In this document: one piece after another, positions 1-12,969 of the stretch | Numbering within the stretch: the first letter of the stretch is position 1 | Layout: each line of letters begins with the position of its first letter | DNA from: Poa pratensis | Lineage: Eukaryota; Streptophyta; Magnoliopsida; Poales; Poaceae | Assembly (NCBI GenBank): GCA_947311845.1 | Contig: CAMZMU010000020.1 | Span: 43,049,225-43,113,224 of the forward strand | Length of the DNA stretch: 64,000 nt | Direction of reading: 5' to 3' | The notes under the pieces: generated by a model | Database searches by the model: none | What the model was told of the DNA's origin: nothing | The model's input: only the letters and a program-made list of their open reading frames with translations | Position numbers and translations under genes: made by a program

Positions 1-437
1 CCGCCGCGACCTGTAGTTCCTTCCGGGAACACAGATGTGATAGTCACAATTTGATACACTCTGCAGAGGTGCGTAACTTTACCCATAAGAGTTCCCCAGC
101 CTTATGTCCGAGTGGTATTCTCACTCCACAGTTCCTGGGTATGGAGCCAGGTCTGAGGTTCAAAGCCAATCACTGCCCTTCTCCGCACAACACATATCCG
201 CCCCTTGTGGACCGAGCCGGTATAAAACACAGTCACTCGCCAACCCTCCCGAGCTCCTATTCCAATCACCCCGTCAGGTGGGAAGACGACGCGCTTCCAC
301 GCTGTTGACCCGCCGCAACGGAGTCCAACCAGGTAATAGTTTGCCGAGGATATGTGAACGAGAGAAGATAGCAGCTGACTTTACCGTCCATAGCAGATCT
401 CATGGTAAACGCTTCGATACGGCATGTAAGGATCACT
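1..437 (-). repeat. LTR, partial (left copy, cut by window edge)
   Basis: This stretch matches 10985-11421 base for base without indels; I count about 15 substitutions by eye, most of them transitions. The right copy continues leftwards to a TG start next to a primer-binding site, so both are read as LTRs of one element on the minus strand. The first roughly 790 bases of this copy lie outside the window. The bases after 437 are not an obvious polypyrimidine stretch, as expected beside the 3' LTR of a minus-strand element, so the inner boundary is uncertain. Confidence 0.7.
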
Positions 438-840
438 GTGACATTGGTAATTAATCCTAGGTATATACTTTCCCGTACAATGGAACCTCCACCACAACAT
501 CAAACCATGGTTCCATTGCGAGCCAACATTAATATATATAGCAATTCACATCATTCGAAAATAGGTTTTTCTTTTTCATGCAGATGATAAAATATAGTAC
601 TTTGCAAATAATTTGATAAAAATACTTCAACGGACATGCAAGAATGAACTTGCCTGTGATAGAAATGGCCGTTCAACCCTTTGGGGTTCTAAGGTTTGCG
701 GTAAAACCCCGAGTTCTGAAAATAGCAAGGTAGCCCTGGTAAAGACCACTGAAAATTTTAGCAGCATGCAATTATGCATAGTAATGATATGCATCGTCAC
801 CCCAAAATTCCCAGGTTGTGGATTTTAAGACTTTTCGAGT
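438..840. other. Gene-free retroelement interior
   Basis: No reading frame with recognisable protein similarity. The sequence is AT-rich and lies between the left LTR and the first large LTR-like remnant. Confidence 0.4.
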
Positions 841-1267
841 GTTTGGGAGTTTTAAATTATTTAAAGAGTTTGACAGCAATTTTCATGAGGAATAAATTTA
901 AAGTGATTATATTTAAATAGTTCAATTTAATTGAACTTCAAGACTTTATTTTCCCATATTATTTTCGTTTAGGAAAATAGTTTTTGAAAAAGAATTTCAA
1001 GTCATTTCCACTTAAGGATCTTTGAATTTTTTCCACAAAATATTTTTAAAAACTTCAAATAAAACTTACATAGCAATTCCTCATATTTTGTAGAGTTTGT
1101 TGTATATTTTTATTTGATTTTTGTGGCCTTTAATTTTGGCGTAAAAATTCATTTAAGTTTGAATATTTTGATTTGTAAATTACCAAATTGCCCCCAGCGT
1201 CTAATGGGTTGGACCCAACCATTTGGGCTGAGCCCAACTCGATACTGGGTCGAACCCAACCCAGACC

Positions 1268-1322
<55 letters not shown>

Positions 1323-2978
1323 CGTTCTCTGCTCGATCCCCTTCTCTGCTCTCTCTCTCCCGTGCGCGTCGCCGCCGCCTCCACCCTCTGCTCCGGCCGT
1401 TGCCGGCCGGCTCCAGCGCCGCCACTCCCTGGCGCTGCTCCGTCGCCGCCTTCTCCACTGATTCCCCGCCTTCGATTCATACTACATCGCCCCACTCGCT
1501 AGCTCGCGAACCCTAACCCTAGCCGCCATGGCTCGGGTCGCCGGCGCCTCTGGTGCTCTCGCGCCTCCGGCGCCTCCCTTGCATCTTCTCCACCGTGTCG
1601 ACCACGAGCTCCTTCACCACCTTGCCTCACATCCGACGCCAATGGAACGGCCGTACCGTGACTGCAACCTCGGCGTCGCCTCTGCGGCTCCTGCTCGCTC
1701 TCCACCGCCAGCTCCGGCGTCCCTCGGCATTCCCTCTAGTGCTCGAGAGCTTCCTCGACATGGTGATGCCGCTGGTGTGGCTCGGCGCAGGTCGATGCTC
1801 CACTGCCGTGGTGCTCCTTGTGCCGCCATTGCCGTGGTGCTCGTCGGTGTCGTCGTCGCGATAGCTTCCGCCGTGGTAGCGTGAGCACTGCCTCGCCACG
1901 CCACGGTGTTCGTGCCCGAGCGTCAGGTATGATTCTCACTCCACTCTTCCTCTCCTCTCTCGGGATTTATCAAGCTCTCGGTGTAGAAAATGATTAGGAT
2001 TTATTCCTAGCCATTCTAGTGATCATGGTATTGCTCCAGTTCATCCAGGTGATGAACTAATGCATGGAATCGTGTAGGTTGTCTCGGGTTGGTCTTGGAC
2101 AGTGGATTAACTAAAGAAATATTCAGTGTGGTCACTCGTGGTTTCTGTCAGATAATTCTAGAGAGAATATCTAGATGATTTACTCATCCAGATGATCTTA
2201 TGGATGCTTTATTAAGTCCTGGCTGTTGCTAGTGGTCACCAAATACTGTGCATAGATGATTTAATTGTGTGATGATATTTATATAATGCAAAGTGACTCT
2301 GTACTTGATATCTTGCAGGATTTGTCCACTGGAGTGCCTCTTAGGAGTGTGCACAGTGCTCAGATACACGCCAAGCATGATCTGGTGATGTTGTTGTTAC
2401 TGGAATGATTTAGAAAATGTTTTTCTAGACATATTGGGCTAATTAACTGATAAGAACAGATCTAGTACTTGATTTCTTAGCCCGGCCAATGATGCAAGAG
2501 CTGAGGCATGAATTTTGATAAGAACAGATACTAGTGTGTTCTTTAATTCTCTGTGATGATTTAGCATAACAACTCTATGCAGATCTGAGAGATACACTCC
2601 TTTCTATCCTCCTAGTTGAGATCTAGTTGAAGGGTAGTTGGAATGATTTAAAGATGTATTCCTGGATAGATCTTGGCTAAGGAAACTGATAAGAATGTAT
2701 GTTTTGCCCTGCTATCCTCTCTTTCTAGCACTGTCCTGTCATTTACAGAACTTGCTAGCACCTCTCCTCTGCCTCTCACACACACAAAGAATTAACCTGT
2801 TGTTGTTGAGCAGCTTGGTCTTCTGGAAAAAGATGATAACCTGCGTCTTGTGGCTAGCCTGCTCCTCCTCGCCGCTTCAGTTTTCCTAGGGTGTATTTAT
2901 CTAGCTGCAAATTATTTCGGTGGATGTTCTTGTGTTCTTGAGTTGTGGATGATCTGATGTGAGCAAAGGGTAATGTGT
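841..2978 (+). repeat. Large LTR-like remnant, 5' part
   Basis: The layout resembles the 4 kb solo LTR at 13696-17734: an AT-rich start, then a GC-rich pyrimidine-laden block (about 1330-1925), then AT-rich sequence. I could not align it base by base to that LTR and did not find its start. Several short frames in the GC block lack similarity to any family I know. Confidence 0.35.
1275..1321. repeat. (CT)n microsatellite
   Basis: An uninterrupted CT dinucleotide run of about 46 bases lies in a GC-rich, promoter-like stretch. Reading frames crossing it give only Ser/Leu or Arg/Glu repeats and are not genes. Confidence 0.95.
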
Positions 2979-3350
2979 TCTTGTTGTTTTGATGTTGTAG
3001 AAACAGTAGGGTACTGCTAGTAGATGAATTTCTTGATGTGAGAAGATTTGATGCGACTGGCTGCTTGCTGGAAATGTGTTTGTGAGCAAAATCCATTTAT
3101 TTGTGTGGCTGAGCTGTTCTTTTATACAGCTAGCTAACTGTTGTGGTGCCGCCACACAACTAGCTGACTCTTGCTTTGCAAGAGTGAGTAAGCTACTTGT
3201 TGTCAAGTTCTTATGCATAGGCATTACTTGAGGTTCAAGTTGAAGTAGATATTTTGCTTGTGGATAGAGATGACTAGTCATTGGTCTTATCTCCTTGTGG
3301 GATTTATTTTTGAGCAAGACAAGTGGTAATTATCACTAGATGGGTTGGTT
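2979..3350 (+). repeat. Direct repeat, copy A (372 bases)
   Basis: Nearly identical to 5067-5438. The two copies flank the LTR 3' fragment at 3351-5066. Differences are scattered single bases and small indels. Frames in both copies read the same degenerate peptide on the minus strand and are not a gene. Confidence 0.85.
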
Positions 3351-5066
3351 CTGAGAGCACCGAAAATCCATATCTCGCTGTCAAGAACAAGGCAAGCGTA
3401 ACCCAACTTTTGAGCATTTCTGATCCTATGTTTCCCCCCCCCCCCCCCCCCCATTATTTTGAGTCTCCGAATATAATATTGCATGCGATTCAACTGTCCT
3501 TTGTCGATAGTTAGAGTAACCTATTCTGATGCATAACCTGTTGTTGTCACCTATACATCCTGATCCACTGCTCCTAGCATGACTAGGTTTTGCTTGTGTT
3601 GCAGCTAGAGCCTTTTATCTATATATGCTTAGCCATGCTTAGTTCTGCAAGTTGATTCATCTATTGATGAATTGGAGCTGATAATGAATCTAGCATGATA
3701 AGGTGAAGTGGAAAGTTTAGTGTAGTGTGATAACTTGCTTAAAGGCTCAGGTGGGAGGCCACAGAGGTGGTGTCTTGTTCCACTAGCCGCCCCTAGGACC
3801 CGAGTTCTCGTACCTTGATCCAAGACTGAGCATAAAACCATGCGTGGGCCTATACTGGACAGCCTCGTCGACTGACTAACTTGCTTAGATCTACCCATGA
3901 GCCACATAGTTCGGGCGTTCCATTTGGCATACGCATAGAAAATGTTTTGAAACGAGGAGGAGGAGTAGGTGCATTCATACAAGGACGCAGCCGGGGTTGC
4001 TTGAGGACGAACTCTCTGGTAAACCAACCTCGCCATGCAACAAACGGTTCCGCGTCGGAGAACGGCCGTCTCACGATGGCGGATTTAGACCTTTTGGGTG
4101 GCTCATGGAATAGGTCAACGCAAGGTAAAGGTTGTAACCGTTCCCACTCTGCCGGCTTTCCCAGGAAGAGAGCTAATTCTATGGCAAGGAGTCGGGTGAT
4201 ACGTGTGGTAAACATTGTGCATCCCTGCAGGGTTTAATCTATTCGAATAGCCGTGTCCACGGTTACGGACAACTTGGAGTTAATGGGCGAGATCATAGAC
4301 AACATGATCTTAAAAGTAAAAGTGCCAAACAGAGTGTTGTTTAAGATGTTTCGGAAGGTGCTACTTGATCTTTAGAGCTGGTGATACGCTCTCTTACCTG
4401 TTTTATAACTTCTCAGTAGACGATACCATGGTTCGAGTCTTTTGAAAATGAAAATGGCTTTATGCAAAACAACCCCACAGAAAGCCTTGCTATCTCAAGC
4501 ATCGAGCTAGTAGCTCTAGTAGGTCTTGCTGAGTACTTTTGTACTCACCCTTGCTTCGTTGATATTTTTGTTACAGGTGAAACTGTCTCGTCTGATGGAG
4601 GTTTCTATGCCGACGTAGACTTTGATGAATAGCTATGGGGTTCCCAGACAGCAGCCTGAGGCTGCGGGAAATGGGTGGATGTCGTTATGTTCTGGCCTCT
4701 TAGGCCTTTTGCTTAACTTGTTGTTTAGAACAACCTAGTTGCTTTCCGCTGTGTGATGTAATGTTGGGTCATGTGACCTCTGCTTGTAATAAGATGTTAT
4801 CTTATGTTATGAGTTGTAATATAAGTACTTTGAGTCGTAGAGTCTGTGATGTGCCAGATGTTCCGCAGTCTTGATCTCTCTATTATACATTGATAGTTGT
4901 GCATGTGTTATGGCACCAATCGAGGTGTTGTGTTGCCGATGATCCATTCCGAGCAATGCCTGCCAAAGGTTTTGGCCTGGGAGTGGTGTGCCCAGTAACC
5001 TTCGGTTGTACCGCATGACCAGTGACACACAGAATCTCTGTATAGTTCAAGGGTCAGGGCGCTACA
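3351..5066 (+). repeat. LTR 3' fragment related to the 4 kb solo LTR
   Basis: It aligns in order with about 16085-17734. Shared landmarks include AACAAGGCAAGCGTAA (3378 versus 16096), the block at 3690-4240 versus 16410-16860, and the tail at 4500-5066 versus 17180-17734. It ends in GCGCTACA where the intact LTR ends GCGCCACA. Copy A of the direct repeat precedes it and copy B follows it, so its own 5' half is missing or displaced. Confidence 0.75.
3434..3452. repeat. Poly-C run
   Basis: About 19 consecutive C bases; a homopolymer prone to length error in sequencing. Confidence 0.9.
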
Positions 5067-5438
5067 TCTTGTCGTTTTGATGTTGTAGAAACAGTAGGGT
5101 ACTGCTAGTAGATGAATTTCTTGATGTGGAGAAGATTTGATGCGGTGGCTGCTTGCTGGAAATGTGTTTGTGAGAAAAATCCATTTATTTGTGTGGTTGG
5201 GCTGTTCTTTTATACAGCCAGCTGATTGTTGTGGTGCCGCCACACAACTAGGTGACTCTTGCTTTGCAAGAGTGAGTAAGCTACTTGTTGTCAAGTTCTT
5301 ATGCATAGGCATTACATGAGGTTCAAGTTGAAGTAGATATTTTGCTTGTGGATAGAGATGACTAGTCATTGGTCTTATCTCCTTGTGGGATTTATTTTTG
5401 AGCAAGACAAGTGGTAATTATCACTAGATGGGCTGGTT
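5067..5438 (+). repeat. Direct repeat, copy B (372 bases)
   Basis: Second copy of 2979-3350, starting right after the LTR end at 5066. Confidence 0.85.
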
Positions 5439-8400
5439 TGGCTTCTCTCTTATGTGGGCTTTGCAAATATATAAATGGTGATCATGTGGCTTTACAATTT
5501 CAGATTTGTGGGCTTTATCAATTAGCTTATTTTCTTCCTTGGTAATTAATACCATTGGAGAACCTTTCAATTTCCATGTGGGCTTTGTTCTTATTGGTTC
5601 TTGATACCAATAGAGAACAATTTAATTGTGACTTTTGTTCATTAGGAATTTGACTAGATTAGAGGGGTGCAAAGATGTTGCCTTGTTGACTGAAGATAAT
5701 TGGATCAATACTATTTGCCTTTGCCCCATGTTGCCTTTGTTGCTTGCTCAAATGGATCAATGTTGCCTTCTTGTCCTTGCTACTATTTGTCTCTAGATGA
5801 TCCAAATGATCCAGAGTTGATCCATGACCCGTTGCTGCCTTTGATAAATTCACTCTAATCACCACTTGGGTATTAGGACAAGTTCCTAATATCCAATAGT
5901 GAGTTCCAACACCAAATTTGCCTCACCCTTGTGGTGAAGGCAACATTTTGATGAAGAAACATTTCTTTTGTTGTGGTTTATTTTTAGATGATATTCAATT
6001 GCTTTCTGCATGCAAAGAGAAATCTGTTAACAAGGTCATGACTCTTGTTTCCAAACTACTTCTGCATAACACCAAACTTTTGAATTTCACACGGCTTCTA
6101 GAGAAGTTAACAAGAACATATACTTGCTTAATTCCTTTCTTTCTGTCCTTCTTCCTATGTGCAGGAATCAAGAATTAGATTTGGGAGATAAGAAGATCAA
6201 GATAAGTTGAGAAGATCAAAGAATGGGTTGAAGATCTAGTTTAAGATTTAGTTTAGGATTTTCTTTTATTCTTTTGTAATTCCCTTTTTTTGGGTGATAT
6301 ATGTACTTATTCGATTAAATGTTGTAATACTCATTTATTCATTTAAATTCCACTTGTAAAGTTTGATCTTGTGTCCATTTTTGTATCGTATAAAGACTTT
6401 GGACATTTGTATTTGGAATTCGAGATGAGTGTATTGATAAGATGAGATAAGATTAAAATTAGGACATTGTAATTGAATAGTGATATGATCATGTATGTGT
6501 TAATGTGATGAATTGGGATGAGATGATAATAGATGTTTGTTGGATTTGTATGATCATATAGATGAGATTATGTGTGTGTCTTTTGTTCAATGGAATTAGA
6601 TCTTGTCATGTTATAAATTGTGATCATAAGTGTTGATAATTAGGAAAGGTCATGTCGAAGTTTATAGCACTCAACAAGATGATCTAAACCTAAACTCATC
6701 GAGTCGAGAGAAACATCGATCCCTTTATCCATTTCATTAATCGCGCCAAAATTTCCCGCATTTTCAGATGCATGCTATGCAATTGCACAAATAATATTTC
6801 TACCCTTTTGACTATCAGATATTGATTCTCTCAAATTCCTTTCTGTCGTGGACATAGATTTAGGTGATCCCTTGTCCAAAATCCTTATGTGCATCCTCCA
6901 TTGATACATACTATCGATTTGTCGACTTTCATAGATTATTGGATAAATTCCAACCATCTTACTACTCATTCATGTCTCTCAAATCATCCAATTCAGACTC
7001 CTTGTTTTACCTTGACTTCATCCCTCTGTCGAAGATCTTCTTGTACATCCTTATAAGATCTTCACATAAGATCGTTTGTACACTTCCTTATAATCACGAG
7101 CTTAAGAATACGCCACTTCTGGTGGTAAAGCTCATCTCCTTTTGCTCGAGAATATGAGGTAATTGTTCTTAACATGTCCTATAGAACATATTTGGCCTTA
7201 ATGGTTTGCTTCCTCCAAATGTATTAGACCCTTCATTTCTCCAACCATGATTACTCTATCTTCTCTTCACTCAGTCGTAATCAGGGTTACAAATTCTTCT
7301 GGTATATATCAATCCCCTCAGATCCTGGTACTAATACGGTAGACTTTCTCATGCTTGACTCTAGTTCCTTTTATTCCATCCCCTTTTGATCCTCTAAACA
7401 TAGCTCCTATGACCTTTGGATTCCTTTTGACTTCCAACCTTCAAATCTCAACTACCTCTTTGACTTCAGAAACTGGTAAAGATAGTCGACAATGCTCATC
7501 TATTTTGAAGATTTACTAGAACATAGATAACCACTTCTGCATTATCCCAGTCAAGGTATTCCTTCTGAACTTCACATTGTCTTCGGCCAAGTATTAACCA
7601 CATACACTTTGTTCACTCTCCCCCTTGGGTTTTACTAAGGCTTTCTCCGTTCTGACCTTCTGTCAGTCGAGTTTCATTCAATCAGCTTCGTTCCGTCGAC
7701 TTCCTTCAGTTAAGCTTCATCCTCACTCTTTTTTATCAAACTTCCGTTGTATTGGACTCCTGGTCTCACGAAGAACACATGGTATATCCACCATATTGTG
7801 AATCCCCAGTATTGTTCTCCGATAAATAGGTACTACTAACTATTACTAGGTTTCCAACAGTTTCCCGAAGAATACGTGGTATGTCCACCATATTGTGAAC
7901 AACCAGAGTAATCTCCGATAAATTGGATTCCTACTGTGGCTAGAATTCCAGTTGGCTAATCCGATGGTCTCAAGAAAAGAACTGCACATAAAAACTTGTG
8001 CATTGGATGCTATCTTAACTCCAAACTTGAATAGGATGTTGGTCAACAATGTAAAATTCAACTGATGTATCACTTCCTTCATATCTGATACTGCAGACTG
8101 ATTCTATACAGTCGCGACTTTGTTTGACATGTAACTCAGCAATCTTGCCTTGATGCGTCCACCAACTGAGTCATTAGTTCTCGCATGTTAATCCCCCTTG
8201 ATAATACATCTATATTCACCATTGCTCCAAATATAAACGGTGTCTTTGGTACTTTGGCAAGAAATGTTTGAGGTACCTTGATCCCAATAGGTCCACCTTC
8301 TTGCATTGTCGTCAGTCTTTGACAAAAGAAATTCTTCTCTTATGGTTCTGATGTTCTCTTGATCATTGGGCTCTGTAGCTTCACTTCTTGACTTGGTTGA

Positions 8401-10183
8401 TATGGCATCTCTAGTATATAAATATGCTTCCATCCAACTACTTCACTTCCCTCATCCTTATTAACTTACCATCATTTACCTGATGACTTTCTCATCCACT
8501 CCTTCTTGTAATCTGTTTGTGTATCCAACACAAAGTTATCTCCTTGTAAGTGTCCGATCTCTAATCATGAACTCTTATTTGGCGGTTAATTTCTCCGCTT
8601 CCATATCTAGTATTGCCTTAGAATGGACGACTAACCTCCCATTTATCCTTTCAAAAGTGGAAAAATCCATGTTCTTCTAGTTTTCATGCTCCTTTATCTA
8701 CAACCTTTTGATGCTCTTAGACACATAAGTCTTGCTAAACTTCTTCTTGAACTTGATCCAAGTAGTATCAATAACTCCTTATTGCTCCCACGATAACTTC
8801 TTATATCAAGTTTCGACAAATCCATATGTATTCTACATATTGTCCTTCTTCATCCTTAAGCTTAGACTTCCCTGGAAAGACTCCATGACCTGATATACAA
8901 AAACTTCATAACCTACCTTCTTGGTTATGTCTCCTCCTGTAACTTTCATTACACCATCTTCAGTAGATCCTTGTCCAATTGTCGTCGAACTCTTGGTCGA
9001 ACTTACTTCGTTCCTCCTCCAGGTACTGATGAAATATGTCACCTAGATCCAAGTATGATGTAACACTCTCCACATTCCACATCAATAGCTTCATGGTCTT
9101 ATGTCTTCTGGATTTCCTTCCCTTCATGAGCTTTCTTTGCTGCCTCATCCTTCTAATAACTCGTCTCTCCCTCACACTAATCCTATCTACCTCTAGATCA
9201 GTAACATCAAGAAAAGAACTCAATGTGACAATCATGCCATTGTACATTAAATCCTAACTTCATGTACCAACCTAGTCAATCAAAAATCCAATAAGATCCA
9301 ATAAATCCGAATGCAGTTATATAGCAAACATGCAACATAAGCCCGTAAAGTAAATAGTACTTTGAGTAAAAACATCTCAAAAGTACCCAGGCTTAGATGC
9401 TACACACTACAAGATAGGTTTATATCACCTTATAGTCCTATTCTAACAACTCTTTGACTCAGTAGTTACCCCAATTGCCCATTTGCAACGGAATAAACTA
9501 AGACAAAGTACTCAGAGAGTAGTTGTGGTATGGCTTGGTTACGTAGGGAACTAAACTCCATGTAGATTGAATCCTCCGTTTGGCTTGAACGGACGTCCCT
9601 TGACATTTTCGGATCTTTCAGGTAGTTGCGGATTGTACATCATAACTGGTATTGTAGCATCCTTCATTGTTTCTGCCATCTCCTAATTTCTTAATAATCT
9701 ATACTATACTCAGGTGAATCCCCTTTGAACTAAATCATTAGGGTATTAGCATACTTTCCGTAATTGATTGGCGAAGATTCTTCACCATCATCAAACTTCT
9801 CCTGACTTCTTGCCTTCACAAACTTACGATAGGGTTCTACTTCATCACATGTCTTCATATATAGGATGGTGTTATCAATGATACCATATAGGTAACACTG
9901 ACTTGGGTGTAAATCTATTTGGGATACTAGCTGGTAGGAGATAGTTTCACACTTGTCATAACAAGTTGAAAAGAAATGAGATAGATAAGTACTATACCTA
10001 TATAAGAATAGTCAAGAAGATTTACTCTAGTCGAGTAAGAAAAAGTCTATTCAAGTATAACAGTAGTATTCTCAAGTGAATAACCATCATAATTGTAGGA
10101 AGATATGGTTTAGATAAGATAACTTCCTATAGTCTTACCAACCTGCAAGTCTCCTGAAAGGGTTTTAATCCTAAGGTCCTTTT
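5439..10183 (-). other. Decayed retrotransposon interior, no intact gene
   Basis: About 4.7 kb between the direct repeat and the primer-binding site. Only short broken frames are present, for example minus-strand frames at 7846-8082, 8188-8433, 8833-9042 and 8960-9247. They are basic and acidic, as gag debris often is, but I recognise no reverse transcriptase, integrase or protease motif. By position it should be the internal region of the minus-strand element whose LTRs are at 1-437 and 10198-11421. Confidence 0.45.
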
Positions 10184-10195
10184 GCTCTGATACCA
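10184..10195 (-). other. Primer-binding site (initiator tRNA-Met)
   Basis: The minus strand reads TGGTATCAGAGC, the standard complement of the 3' end of plant initiator methionine tRNA used by many LTR retrotransposons. It lies two bases from the TG that starts the LTR at 10198. This fixes the element's orientation as minus strand. Confidence 0.8.
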
Positions 10196-10197
10196 CC

Positions 10198-11421
10198 TGT
10201 GATGACCCAGCACACCACTGCATGTTGTAGTGTACAAGTCGTTGATGTAACACGCACAGAAGGACCTTTCCACAAATATTACATCTCTCAGAGTAGTACA
10301 ACAGAAACACAGCCGGTCCAAGGTAACACTATAGGATTACAACACTATTCAATACAAAATCTTGAGAACCTCCTTTTATAGAAGCAAGTCTCGTGCAAAT
10401 GAAATACAGAAAGATCCAAATCGTAGCACTAAGCTGGATATCAGGTTTGTCTCTAATTCCTAATCCACTACTGCTATTGTCACAGCCCTACTCTATCTCA
10501 TCTGGAATATCTTTATCCAGAGTTGTACTCCTCCTTCCAATAGACGTCGTCTCCTCCATTGGCAATGTGGTTTGTCACATACCTCATTGATCGACGTTGC
10601 TGTCGTCCTTCCTCCATTGTCACTATTGTCGTCGTTCTTCTGTTGATGAAGTAGCAGTTGACTCCTTTAAGCTTCACCAGGTAGACTTGATACCTCGTTG
10701 TAGACCTCCTCGACGTCATGATGGATAACTGGCAACTCCTCTGATGGCTCCAAAATCTAAGCAGTGGGTCAACGGGGAAAGGGTGAGCAACACGAGCGTT
10801 ACTCAGCAAGTTCAAATAATACAGCAAAGAGTTTTTGTTTTGAATGCACTAGCTACTGCCCAGACCAACGGCCGTAGACATAATGCAAGTTTTGGAAAAC
10901 ATTTCTTCAAAAGGTCAAGTTTTATTTCAGAAACTATGCTCACGGCCTCCACGGGTCTTGCGAATCAAACATGGGATTCCTTTCCCGCCGTGACCTGTAG
11001 TTCCTTCCGGGAACACGGATGTGACAGTCACAAATTGATACACTCTGCAGAGGTGCGTAACTTTACCCATAAGAGTTCCCCAGCCTTATGTCCGAGTGGT
11101 ATTCTCACTCCACACTTCCTGGGTATGGAGCCAGGTCTGAGGTTCAAAGCCAATCACTGCCCTTCTCCGCACAACACATATCCGCCCCTTGTGGACCGAG
11201 CCGGTACAAAACACAGTCACTCGCCACCCCTCCCGAGCTCCTATTCCAATCACCCCATCAGGTGGGAAGACGACGCGCTTCCACGCTGTTGACCCGCCAC
11301 AACGGAGTCCAACCAGGTAATAGTCTGCCAAGGATATGTGAACAAGAGAAGATAGCAGCTGACTTTACCGTCCATAGCAGATCTCATGGTAAACGCTTCA
11401 ATACGGCGCGTAAGGATCACT
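10198..11421 (-). repeat. LTR, right copy (5' LTR of minus-strand element)
   Basis: Begins TGTGATGACCC on the plus strand beside the primer-binding site and ends near GGATCACT, where similarity to the left copy stops (11421). Length is about 1.22 kb. The terminal inverted pair TGTGAT/ATCACT is imperfect. The target duplication cannot be checked because the left outer flank is outside the window. Confidence 0.7.
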
Positions 11422-12828
11422 ATAGGCGACGTTTAAATTAGATTGGACACCAAAGAGAAAATAGAGGAGAGCACCGGAAACGTCTCGGGACATATCCGAT
11501 GAAGTTCGGAGGGCAACGGAAGATGTTTCGGAGCTAGAATAAATAAAGTAATATGTATTTATTATTAATTAAAGTAATTAATTAATAAATATATTTTTAT
11601 TTTATTTTTAAAGGCAGCCCAACCTTAAATGGGCCATAGTAATAGATCTTGCCTATTTAGGTTATCGTTGTTAGGAAAAAATTGTTTTCTGCATACGATT
11701 CCTTCAGATCTCAACACGAAGATAGTGGACATATGAGGTTGTCAACTTGGACATTTTCAAGAAAATATCAAGCAATGTAGATTTAGCAAAAAAGCAAAGC
11801 ACAGCAACAATTGAGCGATCTCATCACTGGATAGTGAGCAACAGTAATATTCCTTGCGACAAACATCTTATTCGCAACAACTCAAAATGCAAGCAAGAAC
11901 ATCCAACAAAGATGATGGCCTTATCTACAAGGGGACAAGACACGGATCATCGGTTGTCGGGCTGCCCTGCATCGCGCACACATCCTCCTGCACTCCCACG
12001 ATGATTAGGCAGGAAAATCAGCATAAACCCTTCTCAGATACTGCGTGTCCGGGCTCTCTTCGTGCGCGGCCGATCTAACACCACCACGTGTCACGGAGAG
12101 CTCGATCGATCGCTGCGAAGATCAAACACAACCTGAGCCCACGAAAAGTGTAATGCATTTTAGTGAGTTGTTGGGTGACCCAAAGGGATTAAGCTAATGC
12201 TCCTCTGTTTCGGATAGTGATGCGGCAGCACATGCGCTGATTCCGGCCAGCAGAGGAGCCGCATGATTTTCAACAGACGGCCGTTTGTCTCGTGTAATCT
12301 GCCACTATACTACTGGTATGTGCTCTGCCGCTGCTCCTGCTGGTTGGTCTGAATGTTCCGTGCACTTTCGTGCCCTGTCGTCACTCTGGAACATCACTGT
12401 CGATGAAATTCAGAAGGCGCCGCATTTGTGCAAGTGCGTGACTTGCAAGTTTTTTGCACCGAATTTCAAAAGGAGAAACTGAAAACTGTGTCAACAAAAG
12501 GAGTATACAGTTGAGTTTCAGAGGTCGCTGTCAATTGTGAACTTCAGTTCAGGGCATCCACGTATTGTCCTCCCAGACGTTTTGTCAGCCATATATTCAT
12601 TAATTACTTCCTAAGGAGCATTAGATGCCTAAGCTTGAGCAAGTTCCGTGACACTTCCAGATCTAACAAGATGACAAGGTCTTAGGTGGCAAGGCTGTTT
12701 AAACTATTGCAGCGAAAGTACACGTACATGCATCTGAAACTGCTCTCTGTTGGATCCCAGGAAACCAGCCAACAGACCTGTATCATTGCTTCGCGACTTG
12801 TACCACTAGTACAGTACGGTAAGCTAGC
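11422..12828. other. Intergenic, no gene seen
   Basis: An AT-rich stretch at about 11540-11615 is followed by mixed sequence. No frame with recognisable similarity. It holds the upstream region of the small gene at 12970. Confidence 0.4.
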
Positions 12829-12835
12829 ATAAATA
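12829..12835 (+). promoter_or_regulatory. Probable TATA box
   Basis: ATAAATA lies 135 bases upstream of the ATG at 12970. A pyrimidine- and A-rich leader follows, without an upstream ATG close to the start, as expected for a plant promoter and 5'UTR. Confidence 0.45.
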
Positions 12836-12969
12836 CATGATTCCCCTCAGAAGCAGAGCAGAGCAAACCATCACACAGAGAACCTTCATTCCCTTGTTCA
12901 AAACAAAAGAGCCTTCTTTCCCTTCTGCCTCCTGCTCTCGAAGCAAGAAAAGAAAAGAGACGATCGGGC

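Noticed and set aside
1130..1502. Overlapping frames rich in Arg/Glu or Ser/Leu
   Set aside because: They are readings of the CT microsatellite and flanking GC-rich sequence.
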